Below, in pieces: positions 53,043-63,591 of a stretch of 64,000 nt of DNA. Position 1 is the first letter of the stretch. Each line of letters starts with the position of its first letter. The notes beneath the pieces are model-generated. The model ran no database searches. It was not told where the DNA came from and saw nothing but the letters and a program-made list of their open reading frames with translations. The DNA is from Kuafuiihalomonas sp964473255 (GTDB lineage Bacteria; Myxococcota; Kuafuiibacteriia; Kuafuiibacteriales; Kuafuiibacteriaceae), in the NCBI GenBank assembly GCA_964473255.1, contig CAYYOT010000008.1, forward strand, positions 44,859 to 108,858, written 5' to 3'. The translations under genes were made by a program, and so were the position numbers.

Positions 53043-53738
53043 TCAAGAGGGAATCAGCGCGTCCAGGCGTCGGACGATCCGTGGAGCTGCACCTCTTTTT
53101 CCCTCGCGGTCGATCACGTACGCATCCATTCCCACCGCCAGGGCCGGATCGAGGTCCAGCCGGCGATGATCACCCACGTACCGAATCCGACCCGGCTCGA
53201 GGCCGGTGCGATCGATCGCGCGACGAAACAGCTCGAGGTCGGGTTTGGCGATGCCTTCGAAACACGATACGACGGTGTGGCTGAACGCTTCAGCGAGCCC
53301 CAGACGCTCCAGGAGCGGCACCAGTCGGTAGTCCCAGTTCGAGATGATCCCGGTGGGAATGCTGGCTTCGGCGAGAGCCTCCAGCGTCGGGCGGACGTCG
53401 TCGTAGACCTTCCAAGACTGCGGATCCTCGAAGGCTTCGAAGAAGGCTCGATAGCAGGCTTCGGCGTCGCCCTCGAAGTCGAGACGGTCCAGCACCTGGA
53501 AGACCAGCGCCCGCCACCAGGCGTGGGTACTCGGAACGTCCGTGCCCATCGCTAGCGGAGCGTCGCCCGACCTCCCGACGTGTTCGCTCCAGACCTCGGC
53601 GAAGACGGCGTCCAGGCGACCCGGTGGGGCCCGGATCCCGAATCGTTCGCCGACCCGCTGATAGACCGCGCCCACCGAAGGGTGGGGGTCGATCAGGGTC
53701 CCGCCGACGTCGAAGTAGAAGAAGTCGATTTCGACCAC
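53043..53738 (-). CDS. HAD-superfamily hydrolase
   Basis: A 231-residue protein with HAD motif 1 FDVGGTLID (nucleophile Asp10; the usual second Asp is Gly, as in many family members), motif 2 SNWD, motif 3 Lys in GIAKPD, and motif 4 GDHRRLDLD. A helical cap lies between motifs 1 and 2. It probably hydrolyses a phosphate ester; the substrate is unknown. The start at 53738 is 9 bp after the stop of the GGDEF-HAD gene, so the two HAD-bearing genes are likely one operon. Confidence 0.82.
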   Translation of the reverse strand: MVEIDFFYFDVGGTLIDPHPSVGAVYQRVGERFGIRAPPGRLDAVFAEVWSEHVGRSGDAPLAMGTDVPSTHAWWRALVFQVLDRLDFEGDAEACYRAFFEAFEDPQSWKVYDDVRPTLEALAEASIPTGIISNWDYRLVPLLERLGLAEAFSHTVVSCFEGIAKPDLELFRRAIDRTGLEPGRIRYVGDHRRLDLDPALAVGMDAYVIDREGKRGAAPRIVRRLDALIPS

Positions 53739-53747
53739 GTCTGGGCC

Positions 53748-55352
53748 TCAAGCGCGACGGACAGGCACGCCGAGGTCGAACAGCTGCTTCCGGAGCTGCC
53801 CGGGTTCCGGTGGTCGTAGGATTCCCTTGATGCCCATACGCCGTGCACCCTCCACGTTCTTGGCGCGGTCGTCGACAAAGACACAGCGATCGCCGCTCAC
53901 CGCGAGTCTTTCCAGCACGATGGCGTAGGCCTCGGGATCCGGCTTTCGATGCCCGGTGTGGCAGCTGACGAAGTCCCAGCTGATGTATCGAGACAACCTG
54001 AGCTTGTCCTCGATGAGTTCATACCAGCGTGAGTAGTTCGACAGGGCGTACATGCGAACGGGAAGATCGTTGAGCTCGGTGAGCAGCTCTTCGGTTCCCG
54101 GCAGCCAATGATAGGCATCACGCATCGCCTGCTTGAGACCCGCCTTGTCCACGGGGCGGCGATCGTTGAAGAAGAGGCGACAGTACTCGTCTTCATCGAT
54201 CTCACCCCGCTCGAAGCGAATCCAGGAGTGCGGGTCTTTTTCGGCGATCAGCTGCTCGAGCGACATGCCGAAGAAGCGAGGCATCGCTTCCACGAAGGGC
54301 TCGTCCACGAGCGTCCCCATGACGTCCCAGAGGATGACGTTTTCCTCTACGTCGATCGTCGTCGTTTCACTCGTCACGGTAGGTCCTGCTACCTTCGGCG
54401 TCGTGAGGGCGTCCAGCCGCAGGTCGAGCGTGTAGACCTCGTCTCGACCCGCTTCTTTGGCGGCGTACATGGCTGCATCGGCTCGGGCAAGGAGAGTCTC
54501 GACGCTGCTCGCGTCTCCCGGGAAACTGGCCACCCCGACGCTCGCCGTCACGTCCTTGCGGGCGTCTCGAAAACGAGAGCAGTGTTCGCGGACGAACCCG
54601 CGGACGCGGTGGCCGACGTGCGTACCGGCCTCCTTGGACGCCTCCACCAGCAGAACTGCGAACTCGTCGCCACCGTAGCGAAACGCGTAGTCCGTTTGGC
54701 GGGTTGCTTCCGGTAGGAGGCGGCCGATCTGAGCGATGAGCGAAGTACCGACCGTGTGCCCGAGCTGATCGTTGACCTCCTTGAATCGGTCGAGGTCGAT
54801 GAAGAGCAGACAGAGACTTCCTCCGAATCGCTGACAGCGAGAGACCTCCCGGCGTAGCACGGCCTCGAGATGTCGAGCGTTGTACAGACCCGTCACACTA
54901 TCGACCGTGCTCAAGAGCTGGAGCTCCGACATCCGATCCGAGCGCTGCAGGAACGCATCGACGTGTCGTCCGATCGTCGTCCACACTTCCAGCTCGGGGT
55001 CACCGGGATCCAAGTTTCGCTCCACTTCCAGGAGCCACTTCGGCCGATCACCATCGCCGAGCGAAAGGCAAAGCGCGCCGTCCCGACACTCCACGCCGTT
55101 CACGGACATCGTTGCCTGAAGCGAGGGTCTGGGCGCCCCGTCATCGGTACCCGTGCCGGCGCGCCGGCTCCAGTGCTCGCCTTGGCGCTGCCATAGCCCC
55201 CAGTCCTCGGTGACGAAATCGGTCATGAAAGCGGAAATTCGGTCGACGAACGTCGGTTCGTCGAGGGCCCGAGCGAGTCCCAGCGTCAGGTCGGCCACGG
55301 CCGGAGGGGTCCCGGGCAGCACGAGCGCCGCTCTGTCCTCCACCCGAGCCAC
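53748..55352 (-). CDS. GGDEF diguanylate cyclase fused to a HAD hydrolase domain
   Basis: About 534 residues from a GTG at 55352 (55343 is also possible). Residues about 1-150 may be a sensor region. About 150-330 is a GGDEF domain with the intact active site RYGGDEF and, five residues earlier, the RQTD inhibition site. After a 20-residue linker comes a complete HAD domain: WDVMGTL (motif 1), SNYS, HRKPDPE and VFVDDRAKN. No stop separates the parts. An internal GTG with AGGA upstream (at the start of VTSETTT) could also make the HAD part alone. It should make cyclic-di-GMP and dephosphorylate a small molecule or protein. Confidence 0.78.
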   Translation of the reverse strand: MARVEDRAALVLPGTPPAVADLTLGLARALDEPTFVDRISAFMTDFVTEDWGLWQRQGEHWSRRAGTGTDDGAPRPSLQATMSVNGVECRDGALCLSLGDGDRPKWLLEVERNLDPGDPELEVWTTIGRHVDAFLQRSDRMSELQLLSTVDSVTGLYNARHLEAVLRREVSRCQRFGGSLCLLFIDLDRFKEVNDQLGHTVGTSLIAQIGRLLPEATRQTDYAFRYGGDEFAVLLVEASKEAGTHVGHRVRGFVREHCSRFRDARKDVTASVGVASFPGDASSVETLLARADAAMYAAKEAGRDEVYTLDLRLDALTTPKVAGPTVTSETTTIDVEENVILWDVMGTLVDEPFVEAMPRFFGMSLEQLIAEKDPHSWIRFERGEIDEDEYCRLFFNDRRPVDKAGLKQAMRDAYHWLPGTEELLTELNDLPVRMYALSNYSRWYELIEDKLRLSRYISWDFVSCHTGHRKPDPEAYAIVLERLAVSGDRCVFVDDRAKNVEGARRMGIKGILRPPEPGQLRKQLFDLGVPVRRA

Positions 55353-55358
55353 GTCCCC

Positions 55359-56072
55359 ATGATATCTCCATCGCCCGTGGGATTCGAATCGAGCTTCTGG
55401 GCCCTTCTCCCCATGTGGTACGGCGCCTTCATCCTGTCGCTCACGTGCCACGAGGCGGCTCACGCCCTGGCGGCAAAGCTGGGGGGAGATCGCACCGCTG
55501 AGGAAGCTGGTCAGGTGAGCTTGCATCCCTGGCCGCACATGCGTCGTGAGCCCGTGGGAACGATCATCGTGCCCCTGGCCGTCTACTTTCTTCAGGGCGG
55601 AGGCTGGATGATCGGATGGGCGAGCGCACCTTTCGACCCGGCGTGGGCCGCTCGACACCCGCGGAGGGCCGCCTGGATGGCCGCCTCCGGTCCGGCAGCC
55701 AACTTCGTGCTCGTGCTCTTGGTCGGCCTCGGGCTCAAGATCGGGCTGATGACGGGGCTGCTCCTCCCCTCGGGCGGTGGGCTCTCATCCCTCGTCGTCA
55801 CGGCTTCCGGTCAGGCGAATGCATTCACCGTCTTCGCGAGCATCCTCTTCACGCTCAACCTCATCCTCGGAATCTTCAACTTGCTTCCCGTGCCGCCGCT
55901 CGACGGGCACGCCGTGGTCCCGCTGTTTCTCGACGATGAGCGGGGTCGGGCCTGGACCCGCTTGACCCGGGACCCGTGGATGAGCCTTCTCGGTCTCCTG
56001 ATCGCCTGGAAAGCCTTTCCCTACATCTTCGTGCCGGTTTGGCGCTTCACTTCGGGCGTGTTGCTGAGCTGA
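55359..56072 (+). CDS. M50-family (site-2) membrane metalloprotease
   Basis: 237 residues with the zinc motif HEAAH in LTCHEAAHALAAKLGG and the second ligand region NLLPVPPLDGHAVV, both inside membrane helices. Four to five hydrophobic segments are visible (LPMWYGAFILSL, PAANFVLVLLVGLGLKIGL, NAFTVFASILFTLNLILG, WMSLLGLLIAWK). This is the short site-2 protease layout without a PDZ domain, cutting proteins within the membrane. It diverges from the GGDEF-HAD gene with only a few bases between starts. A downstream GTG (55377) is an alternative start. Confidence 0.85.
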   Translation: MISPSPVGFESSFWALLPMWYGAFILSLTCHEAAHALAAKLGGDRTAEEAGQVSLHPWPHMRREPVGTIIVPLAVYFLQGGGWMIGWASAPFDPAWAARHPRRAAWMAASGPAANFVLVLLVGLGLKIGLMTGLLLPSGGGLSSLVVTASGQANAFTVFASILFTLNLILGIFNLLPVPPLDGHAVVPLFLDDERGRAWTRLTRDPWMSLLGLLIAWKAFPYIFVPVWRFTSGVLLS

Positions 56073-56120
56073 ACCGGTTCGTTTGACCATGCTTTCGCTG
56101 GACTGCTACTGCGCCGGGCC

Positions 56121-57673
56121 GTGCTTCAATCTCTTCCTCCGGTCGCATTGGTCAGCTTGGCTCTTCTGACGGTTTCCTGCGACGGCTGCCGGCCCCCGCC
56201 CGCCTCGGGTGGAACGCTGACCTACATCGACGGTCGGGACGACGTCGTCGTGACCGGTCAGGTCGAAGTCTTGGCCGAGGTCCTGAAGCGCTGGAACACC
56301 GTACTCTCGTCGGTGATCACTGAACCTCAGATGAAGCAGCTACGCCTCGACCTCGCGCTGGTCTTCGGGTTCGACCCCCTGGACGCGGACAAGCTGCGGG
56401 GAGCGGGCTTTAGGGTTCCGGGACGCTGGGCCGCCGGCTTCAGCGCCGAGCGAGGCACCGCCGTCGTTGCCCTGCCGGCGTCGGACCCCGAGCGACTCGC
56501 GCAAACCGTCGTCGACCATGTCGTGGCTCGGACGGGAGCCGAAGTCACCGACCTCGCCGAAGGCCGAAGTCTCTTCACGACGTTCGGACCCGACCGCGTC
56601 GAGCAGGGGGCCGTGCTCGTCCGGGGCTCGACGGTCCTTTGGGTCATCGGTCCTGGGGCCGCCAAGCAGATCGGAGCGCTCGTCCCACAGGCCGTGTCGG
56701 CGGTCGCTCTCGATGAAGGTCGGGGCGAAAGCCTCGTCCGGGCGCGGATACGGCCGCAGGCGCTCGACGTCCTGGTCGGCCGTCGGCTGTCGCCTGCCGA
56801 CGCGAAGCTCGTCCGCGAGACCTTGGAGTCCGTGGACGTGGAGCTGGACATCGACCCTCGGGGTCTCGACGTTCATTCCGAAGCCGCGCTCACGCCCGCG
56901 GGTCTCGCCAAAGCCAAGAGGCTGAAGGCGGACGGCACGGACGCTTCGGTTCGGTCGGTCGAGGTCCCTGACGCGATCGTCATCGCACACGGGCAGGTCG
57001 ACCCTCGAGGTGCCTTCGACCTTCTCGCGCCTCCGGGGGGGCCGATCCGGCGGGAGCTCGAGGCGGCTCGCAGTCAAGGCCGGCTGCTCTTCGACCTGGA
57101 GGCCAGTATCGTCCCTGCTCTTTCGGGAGCATTTTCGCTGGTCGTGGGCGCCGGTGATCTGTCGCAGCTGTCGTTCGGCGCCCTCGTCGGTAATCCGCAG
57201 GGCAGTCTTTGGTCGGCGATGGGCTTGGGCAGGAAGTCGGTGGAACTCGACCCCTTCGAGGAGGTTCTCCAACAGGCGCAGGGCGCCGACTCGGCGACGG
57301 TCGAAAGCCGGCTGGTCAAGGGTCTGACCGTTCGGTCGGTGCGCTCGGGCGGGGTGCTGGTGGCCGAGGCGGTGACGACCGACCGAGCGTGGTTCGTCTC
57401 CAATGAGCCGGCCGTCATGAATCGAGTGCTGGCTCGCCTCGACGCGACCGCCGAGCCGCTTCCGCCCCTGGGAATCGAGGTCGACTTCGTCGAGCTGCGA
57501 CGGGTGCTCGGGACCTTCCGGGCGGCGAGCCTGCCGCTGTTCGTCCGCGCGATCTGGGCGCAGGGCCTCGATGCGCTGGGGCTTCTCGAGTTCGCCCGGG
57601 CGGAGGCCGAGTGGTCCGACCGCGGCCTTCGGGGCTCTGGGCGCCTGCAGTTTCGGGACGTGGCCGAAACGCC

Positions 57674-57677
<4 letters not shown>
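56121..57677 (+). CDS. Lipoprotein of unknown function (DUF3352-like), next to an ABC exporter
   Basis: 518 residues from a GTG at 56121, giving a signal peptide with a lipobox-like VSCDG. The mature protein has two similar halves with beta-alpha units (VVALPASDPERLAQTVVDHV; LVRARIRPQALDVLVGRRLS; VVIAHGQVDPRGAFDLL-type). The plan resembles the DUF3352 family; this is tentative. The next gene's GTG overlaps its stop (GTGA), and the ATPase and permease follow in the same way, so it is likely a partner of that ABC system in the periplasm or outer membrane. Confidence 0.6.
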
Positions 57678-58353
<676 letters not shown>

Positions 58354-58357
<4 letters not shown>

Positions 58358-59610
58358 GACTCCTGCGCCTGGAGCTCCGGCGGGAGCGGGCTCGACTCGC
58401 GCTGGTCGCGCTCGCGGTCGCGGTATGCGTGGCCACGCTGATGGGTGTGACGAGCCTCCTCCTCGGCGTCTACGACAAGGCGGTTCAGCCCCTTCTGCCC
58501 CGTCTGCCGCTCGGTCTCATCAAAGTCGAAGGACGGAGCGCCGAGGTCGGATTGTTCGCGCTCTCGGCGCTCGGCCGTGGACTCGACGATGCGGCGCTCG
58601 ATCAGCTTCGAGCCCTGCCCGATGTCGCCGCCGTCTACCCCGAGCGGTCGGCGGGTGTCCCCATCCGCGCCGGAGGCGGACAGGCCTTCTTGGGCAAGAA
58701 CGTGCGCACTGACGTCTTCGCCACCGGCGTGCCGCCCGAGCTGGTGGTGAACGACGTCGCCGAGGGCATGGTGTTCGAGGACTCGACCGAAGGTCCACTC
58801 TCGGTCATGGCGTCGCGCCGACTCCTCGAGCTGTACAACTCGACGGTCGCTCCGGCTCTGAACAAGCCCCGCGTCACTGCGGAGGCCGTGATGGGCTTTC
58901 AGTTCGAGCTCATTCTCGGCACGTCGATCACCCGCGGAACGACGCCGAAAGGTCGGATCATTCGGCGACCAGCAAAGCTCGTGGGACTCTCGGACCGCGC
59001 CAATCTGGCAGGAATCACCGTTCCCGAGGCGACGGTCGAGCGGTGGTCGCGGGAGTTTGGCGTCGATACTCCGCTGGTTGGAGCTTGGGTCGAGGTTCTC
59101 GATCCCGGCCGCGTCGGGGCCGTCGCGTCACGCATCGAGAACGCCGGCCTTCGCGTCGACGAGACGCCGAAGCTGATCGGCTGGGCATTGGGCGCGGCGG
59201 CCGGCATCGGCGTGATCGTGGCGAGCCTGATCATCGGTCTCACCGTCCTCGCCATCGCGCTGGCGTTCCGATTGATGGTGACTCAGCGAGCTGGCGACCT
59301 CGCCATCTTTCGCGCGCTGGGGGCGACGCCGTCCGACATCGTCCGGTTGATCCTTCAGGAGGCTCTCGTGGCGGGTACGGTGGGTTCGGCGTTGGGGCTC
59401 GGTGCCGGTGCCGCCGTCGGGCTGCTCGGTCAGAGCGTCCTTCGCTCGCTTCTGGCGGACACTTCGGTTCCGGTCGAAGGCTGGATCACGTGGTCGTACG
59501 GTTTGTTCGGTGCTGGCTTCGTCATCGGCGGGCTGTCCGCCCTCCTGGGCGCGGTCGGTCCCGCGTGGCGGGCGGCGCGCGTGGACCCGGTCGTCGGTCT
59601 GCGGGGGTAG
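58354..59610 (+). CDS. FtsX-family permease (LolC/E or MacB-like)
   Basis: 418 residues from a GTG at 58354 that overlaps the ATPase stop. One N-terminal membrane helix (ALVALAVAVCVATLMG) is followed by a 230-residue periplasmic domain (LPDVAAVYPERSAGVPIRAG). Then come three C-terminal helices (ALGAAAGIGVIVASLIIGLTVLAIAL; EALVAGTVGSALGLGAGAAVG; LFGAGFVIGGLSALLGAV), the four-helix MacB/LolC plan. The ATPase-permease pair with the upstream lipoprotein may export a lipid, lipoprotein or small molecule. Both this and the ATPase use GTG starts. Confidence 0.88.
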
Positions 59611-59704
59611 CCAAACCTACTGCGGCGACGGTGTCGGGTCGCCTCGCGGGATCTCGCGGACGCGGTCCCTTTCGGAGTCGAACGATCGAGGGCAAGCTTG
59701 CCGG

Positions 59705-61093
59705 GTGACCGCTCAAGCACCCGAGCGCTTCGGTCCGTACGTTCTACTCGACCGCATCAACGTCGGCGGTATGGCCGAGGTGTTTCGAGGAAAGAAGCTC
59801 GGGGTCGAAGGATTCGAGCGTCTCGTGGCGCTGAAGCGCATCCTGCCGTCGGTTTCGAGTGACCCAGACTTCATCGAGATGTTCGTCGACGAGGCGAAGA
59901 TCGCCGTGCAGCTGCAGCACGCGAACATCGCCCAAACCTATGATCTGGGGAAGGTCGACGAGCAGTACTTCATCGCCATGGAGTACGTCTCGGGGGTCGA
60001 CCTTCGAACCATGTGGGACCGGGCCCGCCAGCGAAAGCGCCTACTTCCGCTGGTGATGAGCGCCTACGTCGTCCAGAAGGTCTGCGAAGGCCTGGATGCG
60101 GCCCACCGCAAGACCGACGACGCCGGCCGTCCGATCGGCCTCGTCCATCGCGACATTTCTCCGCACAACGTGCTGTGCTCCTTCGAAGGCGAAGTGAAGG
60201 TCATCGACTTCGGGATCGCGAAGGTGGCCAACAAGATTTCGAAGACGCATGCCGGCGCCCTCAAAGGAAAGTTCGGCTACATGTCGCCGGAGCAGGTTCG
60301 AGGCATCGAGCTCGATGGTCGTTCCGACATCTTCGCCTGTGGAACCGTCCTTCACGAGCTCCTGGTGGGGCGACGGCTGTTCCGTGGAAGCTCGGAGTTT
60401 TCGGTGCTGGAAAAGGTGCGGAAAGTCGATTTCCGACCTCCCCGCGAGCTGAATCAGCACCTGGACCCCGAGCTCGAGCGCATCGTGATGAAGGCGCTGG
60501 CGAAGGATCCGAACGAGCGCTACCAGCACGCGAGCGAGATGGCCGAGGACCTGGCGCGCTACCAGTACGGCATGGATCGGCCGTTCGGTCGGACCGATCT
60601 CGTTCGCTACATGCAGCAGCACTTCGGTTCCGAGATGGAGGCCGAGCGCGAACGCCTGGAGCGGTATCGGTCCTTCGACTTGACCGACCCCGCCGTCGAG
60701 CCCACGCCCGAGCCAGCTCCAACGCCGACCGTCTCCTCGGTCGGGAGGCCGCCGCCGGCCCGACCTTCCGAGGTCCGGGTGACCGCAGCCCCCGTCGAAG
60801 AGGCGCCCCGGGAAGCCGCGCTCGTGCCTCCGGCGTTCACCGGACCGCATCCGCCGGCTCCTCTGGAGGCGCACCCCGAGGGCACGGCACCCTGGATTCA
60901 AAGGTCCCAGTCCAGGATCGTACCGCGGTCGACCGGCCTGCCTACCTGGGCGGCCATGCTCATCGGAGCCCTGGCCATGGTCGCGTTCGCCTCGGTCGCC
61001 GCGCTCCTGTGGGTGCTCATGCAGTCGGGGAGCGTCGAGACCCGGATCGAGGCGGTTCAGCCCGCGGTAGAGCCGAGCAGCTCGGAGCGATAG
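59705..61093 (+). CDS. Membrane-anchored serine/threonine protein kinase
   Basis: 462 residues from a GTG at 59705. The kinase domain runs about 10-285: glycine loop INVGGMAEVFRG, VALK (Lys44), catalytic HRDISPHN (near 149), VIDFGIAKV (DFG) and GYMSPEQ, all present. HRDISPHN, with Ser and His in place of the commoner LK and E, is a variant frequent in myxobacterial kinases. A Pro-rich linker, then a membrane helix (WAAMLIGALAMVAFASVAALLWVL), and a short outer tail follow. It is a type-I signalling kinase. Its 3' end overlaps the PlsC gene tail by 37 bp. Confidence 0.9.
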   Translation: MTAQAPERFGPYVLLDRINVGGMAEVFRGKKLGVEGFERLVALKRILPSVSSDPDFIEMFVDEAKIAVQLQHANIAQTYDLGKVDEQYFIAMEYVSGVDLRTMWDRARQRKRLLPLVMSAYVVQKVCEGLDAAHRKTDDAGRPIGLVHRDISPHNVLCSFEGEVKVIDFGIAKVANKISKTHAGALKGKFGYMSPEQVRGIELDGRSDIFACGTVLHELLVGRRLFRGSSEFSVLEKVRKVDFRPPRELNQHLDPELERIVMKALAKDPNERYQHASEMAEDLARYQYGMDRPFGRTDLVRYMQQHFGSEMEAERERLERYRSFDLTDPAVEPTPEPAPTPTVSSVGRPPPARPSEVRVTAAPVEEAPREAALVPPAFTGPHPPAPLEAHPEGTAPWIQRSQSRIVPRSTGLPTWAAMLIGALAMVAFASVAALLWVLMQSGSVETRIEAVQPAVEPSSSER

Positions 61094-61893
61094 CGGCATT
61101 CTTCCCGAGCGAGCTCTTCGATCGCCTCCATGCAGCGCGCGGCGAGCGCCTTGTAGGTTCGACCCCTAGGAGGACCATCCAATAGGCCATCGAATTCGAC
61201 CGGGTCTCCGTACACGCAGATGACCGGCTCGCCGTCGCGCCGAAAGTTGGATCGGACCTGCGACCAGAGATTGTTCTGGAGTCCGTTGATGAAGACCGGG
61301 AGTACCGGAACTCGACAGAGGTGGATCAAGCGACCGACTCCGCTCTGGGGCGGAAGAAACGTGTACGGGTCGTCGCCGCGATTGCGCGTACCTTCGGGGT
61401 GGATGCCCGCACTTCGATGGCCGTGCGCCAGCAGCCGCGCGAGCTCTTCGAAGCTCGCGTGGTTGAGCGGGGCGCGGCTCCGGTCGCGATAGATCGGCGG
61501 GTACATCGAGAAGAACGACATGACGGCATTGACGAACAGTCCGAGGGGGCGGTCGTAGAAGAAGTTCGCGCGAACCGGAAACAGGAAGCGCTGCTTGAAG
61601 CCGGCCTCGCGGTAGAGAACGGCGTTGACCACGAACATGTCGAAGAAGCTGCGGTGATTAGCCACCAAGATGATCGCGGTGTCGCGGTAAGGCTCGATGC
61701 GCTCCAGACCGTACACGTGTCGAAGGTGCACGGTGCAGCGATCGATCCACAAGGCACCGACGCGTTCTTGAAGAACGGTGAAGAATCGATTCCAGCTTTC
61801 GGTCTCGTGAGTGCGGCGCACCCAGCTCGTGGAGAACTGTTCCCAGGGCGAGAGGTCTCCCGCGTCTCGCTCGCGGTGTTGGGTCGGGGCCAC
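61057..61893 (-). CDS. 1-acyl-sn-glycerol-3-phosphate acyltransferase-like protein
   Basis: 278 residues from a GTG at 61893. The PlsC motif I is NHRSFFDMF (HxxxxD), and motif III is HPEGTRNRGDD. The intervening NFFYDRPLGLFVNAVMSFF and the IYRDRSRAPLN arginine region complete the acceptor site. It should transfer an acyl chain to lysophosphatidic acid or a related lipid at the membrane. The stop lies inside the kinase reading frame on the other strand (61057-61093), a 37-bp tail-to-tail overlap. A longer start is not supported. Confidence 0.85.
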   Translation of the reverse strand: MAPTQHRERDAGDLSPWEQFSTSWVRRTHETESWNRFFTVLQERVGALWIDRCTVHLRHVYGLERIEPYRDTAIILVANHRSFFDMFVVNAVLYREAGFKQRFLFPVRANFFYDRPLGLFVNAVMSFFSMYPPIYRDRSRAPLNHASFEELARLLAHGHRSAGIHPEGTRNRGDDPYTFLPPQSGVGRLIHLCRVPVLPVFINGLQNNLWSQVRSNFRRDGEPVICVYGDPVEFDGLLDGPPRGRTYKALAARCMEAIEELAREECRYRSELLGSTAG

Positions 61894-61991
61894 GGAGTGA
61901 CCAAGCCAAAACTCGACCTGTCGATCAAACCTTCATCGAGCGAACGCAGATTGCGGTTGAGTCTGCCCGCCCGAGGGACGATGACCGAGCG

Positions 61992-62555
61992 GTGAGCTGT
62001 CGAGTCGTCGCCATCGCGGCGTGCCTGGCCGCGAGCGGCTGCAAAGCGCCGCTGCCGGAGCTCTTCGAGCTGCCGCCATTCGAGCTCATCGACGAGCGCG
62101 GTCGAATCTTCGGGTCGGCGCAGCTGGATGGCGAGGTCTGGATCGCCGACTTCTTCTTCACGTCCTGTCCGACCATCTGCGAGACCCTCACCCGCCGATT
62201 CCGCTCGGTGCAGGAGCGTCTCGACGAGCGGGCGCTCGACGTTCGGCTGGTCTCCTTCACCGTCGACCCCGAGACCGATACCCCGGAGGTCCTCAGCGAG
62301 TACGGGCGGCGCCACGGCGCTGATCCCGAGCGCTGGCGTTTCCTGACCGGGGACCTGCCGACGGTCACCGATGTGGTCGTCGGTCAATTCAAGCAGCCGA
62401 TGGAGGTCGAGCAAGAGGCGGACGATCAGGCGCTTCTCCAGATCGCCCATGGCGTCCGCTTCGTCCTCGTGGACCGGAAACGGACGATTCGGGGTTTGTA
62501 TTCGACCGACGGGCCGAGCCTCGACCGTTTGGTGGAGGATGCGTCCCGACTGTAG
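61992..62555 (+). CDS. SCO1/SenC-family copper chaperone lipoprotein
   Basis: 187 residues from a GTG at 61992. The signal peptide has lipobox ASGC (Cys17). The copper-binding TSCPTIC (Cys59 and Cys63) and His153 (IAHGV) are all in place. SCO1 proteins deliver copper to the CuA centre of cytochrome oxidase. The next gene, ctaB, and the thioredoxin support a cytochrome-oxidase assembly cluster. The oxidase subunit genes are not in the window and may lie downstream. Confidence 0.9.
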   Translation: MSCRVVAIAACLAASGCKAPLPELFELPPFELIDERGRIFGSAQLDGEVWIADFFFTSCPTICETLTRRFRSVQERLDERALDVRLVSFTVDPETDTPEVLSEYGRRHGADPERWRFLTGDLPTVTDVVVGQFKQPMEVEQEADDQALLQIAHGVRFVLVDRKRTIRGLYSTDGPSLDRLVEDASRL

Positions 62556-62628
62556 GTACTGGCTCGGATGCGGGCGCAAGAACCACCCACCGCACGGTCG
62601 TTCGGTGTCAATCAGATGACCTCTGAGC

Positions 62629-62657
62629 TTGACTCACTTTCCTGCGCTTCACTAAAT
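62629..62657 (+). promoter_or_regulatory. Weak promoter candidate before ctaB
   Basis: TTGACT (62629-62634) matches the -35 box at 5 of 6 bases, followed by a 17-bp gap and CTAAAT (62652-62657), a poor -10. If used, the transcript would begin only a few bases before the GTG at 62666, so it would be nearly leaderless. Read-through from the SCO1 gene is an alternative. Confidence 0.25.
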
Positions 62658-62665
62658 GCGCGGCG

Positions 62666-63577
62666 GTGCTCGCCACCGACCCGATCACCGCCGTCGAGGC
62701 GAGCCTGCCGTGGGGAACCCGCCTCCGGGCACTGCACGAGCTGGCCAAGCCCAACCTCACCTTCCTCGTGATCCTCACCGGGGTCTTCGGGTTCTACTTG
62801 GGCAGCGAAGGGTTCCTTCACCTCGACTGGCTGCGGTTCGCGGGCTTCGTCGTCGGCACGGCGATGAGCGCGGGCGGAGCCTGCGCCCTCAACATGGTCA
62901 TCGAGCGAGAGGTGGACGGCCGGATGCGCCGCACGGCCCGCCGTCCGCTCCCGTCGGGGCGCGTCCAGCCCTGGCAGGCCTGGGCGTTTGCCGTCGTCAA
63001 CGTGGTCGTCGGCGTCGGCATCCTCTACGAGCTCTGCGGCCCGATCCCCGCCGGCCTCAGCCTGGCGACGACCGCGATCTATGCCTTCGTCTATACACCG
63101 CTCAAGTCCGCCCATGGCCCGCTGGCCGTGGTCGTCGGTGCGGTGCCGGGGGCCATCCCTCCCGTGATGGGCTGGGCGGCGGCCCGGGGGACGGTCGGAC
63201 TCGAGGGCCTGGCCCTCTTCTCGATCGTCTTCGCCTGGCAGTTCCCTCACTTCCTCGCCCTGGCCTACATGTACCGGGAAGACTACGCCCGCGGCGGATT
63301 CGACTTCGTGCCCGGTTCCCCGCGCGGGGTGGGGGTCGTGATCGCGCTCGGAACCCTGGGGGTCGTCCTGGCTTCGCTGGCTCCGGCCTGGTTGGGCCTG
63401 GCGGGGTGGTTCTACGTCGTCGGCGCCGTCAGTGTGGGCGGTGCCTTCTTGGCGGTCGCTCTTCGGGCCATGCGCTCGCTGGACACGAAGAACGCTCGCG
63501 GAGTCTTTCTCGGGTCGATCACCTATCTACCCGCGCTCCTCGGTCTGCTCGTCGTCGACAAGTTCCTGCAGTTCTAG
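62666..63577 (+). CDS. ctaB: Protoheme IX farnesyltransferase (heme O synthase)
   Basis: 303 residues from a GTG at 62666. The UbiA-type allylic-diphosphate site is NMVIEREVDGRMRRTARRPLP, where the usual first Asp of the NxxxDxxxD pattern is Glu. The second acidic region is FAWQFPHFLALAYMYREDY. About eight to nine membrane helices are spread over the protein. It attaches a farnesyl group to heme B to make heme O for terminal oxidases. It follows the SCO1 gene by 110 bp and is 14 bp before the thioredoxin gene. Confidence 0.93.
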   Translation: MLATDPITAVEASLPWGTRLRALHELAKPNLTFLVILTGVFGFYLGSEGFLHLDWLRFAGFVVGTAMSAGGACALNMVIEREVDGRMRRTARRPLPSGRVQPWQAWAFAVVNVVVGVGILYELCGPIPAGLSLATTAIYAFVYTPLKSAHGPLAVVVGAVPGAIPPVMGWAAARGTVGLEGLALFSIVFAWQFPHFLALAYMYREDYARGGFDFVPGSPRGVGVVIALGTLGVVLASLAPAWLGLAGWFYVVGAVSVGGAFLAVALRAMRSLDTKNARGVFLGSITYLPALLGLLVVDKFLQF

Positions 63578-63591
63578 GAAGGTCCGAGCCG

